From positions 372,001-436,000 of the forward strand of contig CBDFMU010000012.1 of NCBI GenBank assembly GCA_965249785.1: a stretch of DNA of 64,000 bases, written 5' to 3'. Below the pieces are notes generated by a model. The model was not told where the DNA came from, searched no databases, and saw nothing but the letters and a program-made list of their open reading frames with translations. The DNA is from M3007 sp965249785. Lineage in GTDB: Bacteria; Bacteroidota; Bacteroidia; Chitinophagales; Saprospiraceae. The translations under genes and the position numbers were made by a program. This document shows, piece after piece, positions 62,227 to 64,000 of this stretch (positions are counted from its first letter, which is position 1; every line of letters starts with the position of its first letter).

Positions 62227-63096
62227 TTATTCCGGCTTCATTTTCCAGCGTTTGTGGCTCCACAACCAGCTTTCGGGCTGCAACCGGATTTCTTTTTCCA
62301 GCATAGCAGCGTAGGCACGGGTTATATCGCCGGGTTCGGCTAGCGCTGGCTCTATCCATACGTCGCGATATTCTACTTCGTAAAAGCCCCGCCGCAACCG
62401 TCGAACGTGAAAGTGTAAGGTAGGATAGCCGAATTTGCGAGCTAATACATCAGCTCCCGGTAAGGAAGGCGTTGGCTGGCTCAAAAAATTCACCCAATGT
62501 GCACTTTTACGGCTACTCGGCGACTGATCGGCCACCAGGATATACACCGAAGCCACCTCCTTTTGTCGGCGCATAGCCCCGAACAATTCTTCCATACTGA
62601 CCATTTGCATTCCGGCTCGCGCTCGATTACGATTAACAAAACTATCTATCAGTTTGTTGGTCAACGGTTTGTACGCTGTGGTAGTGATGCCCTTGGTTGT
62701 TCTAGGAATAGTAAATCCTGCCCATTCCCAGTTATTGAAATGTGCGCCCGTCAAGATGATGGATTGCCCATGCTGCAGGTACTGATTGATTTTTTCAGGA
62801 TTGCGTACCGGGCAACGCCAGTCGAGTTCGGCCAGCGACATAGTGTTTGATTTAAGCGTTTCGAGCGTTACATCGGTCAGGTTTCGATAAAATTTCCGTA
62901 GAATCACTTGTATTTCTGGCTCCGTTTTTTCGGGGAAGGAACGTCGTAGGTTTTCCAGAGCCACCTGTTTACGATAGCTGATAATTCGGTGTAACAAAAA
63001 AGCTAAACCGTCGGACAGGATATACAATCCTCGAAAAGGAAGAAAACGAAAAAGTGCACTGACGAGACGCAGCGACCAGTAGCCAAATCTTTGCAT
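62227..63096 (-). CDS. Lysophospholipid/lipid A-type acyltransferase (LpxL/HtrB family)
   Basis: 289 residues: an N-terminal membrane segment, a middle region (YRKQVALENLRRSFPEKTEPEIQVILRKFYRNL, as in HtrB) and the catalytic His and acidic residue in ILTGAHFNNWEWAG (H-x4-E). A second conserved segment is VADQSPSSRKSAHWVNFLSQPTPSLPGADVLARKFGYP. The C-terminal region has DITRAYAAMLEKEIRLQPESWLWSHKRWK. The family adds a secondary acyl chain to lipid A or related lipids. In Bacteroidota the exact acceptor can differ. Confidence 0.9.
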   Translation of the reverse strand: MQRFGYWSLRLVSALFRFLPFRGLYILSDGLAFLLHRIISYRKQVALENLRRSFPEKTEPEIQVILRKFYRNLTDVTLETLKSNTMSLAELDWRCPVRNPEKINQYLQHGQSIILTGAHFNNWEWAGFTIPRTTKGITTTAYKPLTNKLIDSFVNRNRARAGMQMVSMEELFGAMRRQKEVASVYILVADQSPSSRKSAHWVNFLSQPTPSLPGADVLARKFGYPTLHFHVRRLRRGFYEVEYRDVWIEPALAEPGDITRAYAAMLEKEIRLQPESWLWSHKRWKMKPE

Positions 63097-63128
63097 TCCG
63101 CAAAGGTAAAAAGTTGCTTGTCGGGTGC

Positions 63129-64000
63129 TTACATCTTATGCAACAGCAATTGACCGATTTCTTCGTCGGCGTAGAGTTTTAAGAGGCCTGGCCGTTTGGA
63201 GCGCGTAAGTTCCTGGGCAAATGAGAGCCGCAAATCATTAGGAAGCAAGCCGAGCAGCAAAAAACGCTTCAAATTCTGAAACTCCAAGGCGGTCGGTTCA
63301 GCCGGACGAACCAATAAATAATTAGTCAGACGGGCAATAATGACTGAAAGTATGTCTAAGCGTTTGGTGTCACCGTCGTGTACTATGCGTTCGAGGCGGT
63401 TGGTAACAGTGCCGAAATCCTCGCTTTCCAGTATTTCCTGCGGCGATGGCAGGCGGTCGAGATTCAAGTGGATGAAATTTACAAAAGATTGGGTCGTCGC
63501 TTCATCCAAAGAAGCATCGGCCAGCAGCTTCACCAAACCCAGTTGCGCATTTAAATTTTCAATGGGCTGAATAGCCTGGAAAAATTGCACCAGCGATCGG
63601 GGAGTCGTGCGCCGTCCATTCACCAATTCCGGGTAAGTCAACACAAAATGCAGCCCGCGCTCGTCTACTTTGTTCCTTTCTGCCCATCGTGCCCAGGAAC
63701 GCACATCAAATTCCAGGGTAACGTGCAGCATCCGGGTGAGCATTGCATCATCCATCGCCGTCACCGAATAGTCTCCATTATCCGGGTTAGCAGTTAAGAC
63801 AATCAGCCATTTAGCCGGTAATTGCCAGGATACTAGTGCATAATTTTGCAGCAGCTGCATGATGCCACGCAGAATGCGGTCGTCGGCTCGGTTTACATCA
63901 TCGAGCAATAAAATGCCTGGACCTTCGGTCTTGGGTACCCACTCCGGTGCCACAAAACGGGTTACTTCCCCTTTTGCTTCGTCCTGCGCTATTTTGGGCA
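63129..64000 (-). CDS. MoxR-type AAA+ ATPase, C-terminal part (5' end outside window)
   Basis: The frame is open to the window edge. The visible part begins in the AQDEAKGEVTRFVAPEWVPK segment (which precedes Walker B in MoxR proteins), then Walker B ILLLDDVNRADDRILRGIMQL, sensor 1 KWLIVLTANPDNGDYSVTAMDDAMLTR, an arginine finger and the lid domain (ending LLHKM). The Walker A lies upstream of the window. MoxR ATPases act with VWA-domain partners as chaperones. No partner gene is visible here. Confidence 0.85.
   Translation of the reverse strand, partial: PKIAQDEAKGEVTRFVAPEWVPKTEGPGILLLDDVNRADDRILRGIMQLLQNYALVSWQLPAKWLIVLTANPDNGDYSVTAMDDAMLTRMLHVTLEFDVRSWARWAERNKVDERGLHFVLTYPELVNGRRTTPRSLVQFFQAIQPIENLNAQLGLVKLLADASLDEATTQSFVNFIHLNLDRLPSPQEILESEDFGTVTNRLERIVHDGDTKRLDILSVIIARLTNYLLVRPAEPTALEFQNLKRFLLLGLLPNDLRLSFAQELTRSKRPGLLKLYADEEIGQLLLHKM

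Overview
The window comes from a Bacteroidota chromosome, most likely the Saprospiria (Lewinella or Haliscomenobacter-like). Five proteins carry type IX secretion (T9SS) C-terminal sorting domains. Most promoters fit the Bacteroidota -7 element TAnnTTTG, and Shine-Dalgarno sequences are scarce. Several families are typical of the phylum (DUF3098 beside ftsX and uppP, DUF4270 beside glmS, DUF4290, LytS/LytTR pairs). The lineage is inferred from these marks, not from a database search.

Layout. 1-5.2 kb: the end of a polyprenyl diphosphate synthase gene, a decayed IS with ~95-nt terminal repeats, and two T9SS proteins that share their C-terminal halves. 5.2-10.5 kb (minus strand): rimP, nusA, infB, with a terminator-like hairpin in the leader, paired hairpins before nusA, and a terminator plus new promoter before infB. 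10.6-16.2 kb: membrane proteins, a sterol-desaturase-family enzyme, a cytochrome c/copper-monooxygenase-like secreted protein and a LytS/LytTR pair. 16.3-19.9 kb: 23S and 5S rRNA with their own promoter, no 16S upstream, and a tRNA-like relic in the leader. 20-23.4 kb: an LLM oxidoreductase with a DUF6883/DUF4926 remnant, DoxX/HxlR, and ArsR/SRPBCC. 23.4-32.9 kb: a propeller histidine kinase, a double-LamG secreted protein, a serine-palmitoyltransferase-like enzyme, a fatty acid desaturase broken by an IS, and a LytTR regulator. 32.9-40.4 kb: pheS, a CPBP protease gene broken by an identical IS, an outer-membrane-type protein, recA and aspS. 40.4-47.1 kb: a secreted protein, ftcD, uppP, DUF3098, ftsX, a secreted jelly-roll-type protein and a cyclophilin. 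47.1-49.7 kb: a sulfur-responsive module. 49.7-64 kb: a C-terminal processing protease, a polysaccharide co-polymerase, a LOG-family protein, a glycogen synthase N-domain, DUF4270, glmS, DUF4290, YceI, a lipid A-type acyltransferase and a MoxR-type ATPase.

The most interesting part is 47.3-49.4 kb. A promoter carries an inverted repeat (AGTCTAC-N7-GTAGGGT) that closely matches one overlapping the promoter of an Rrf2 regulator gene. It drives a 31-codon ORF with four consecutive Cys codons, followed by a strong intrinsic terminator and an alternative pairing that could act as an antiterminator. Immediately downstream is a broken, cysteine-poor cysH (PAPS reductase) homologue. Together this reads as a cysteine-sensing attenuator under Rrf2 control. 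The module is flanked by two decayed left ends of the same IS family that is active elsewhere in the window.
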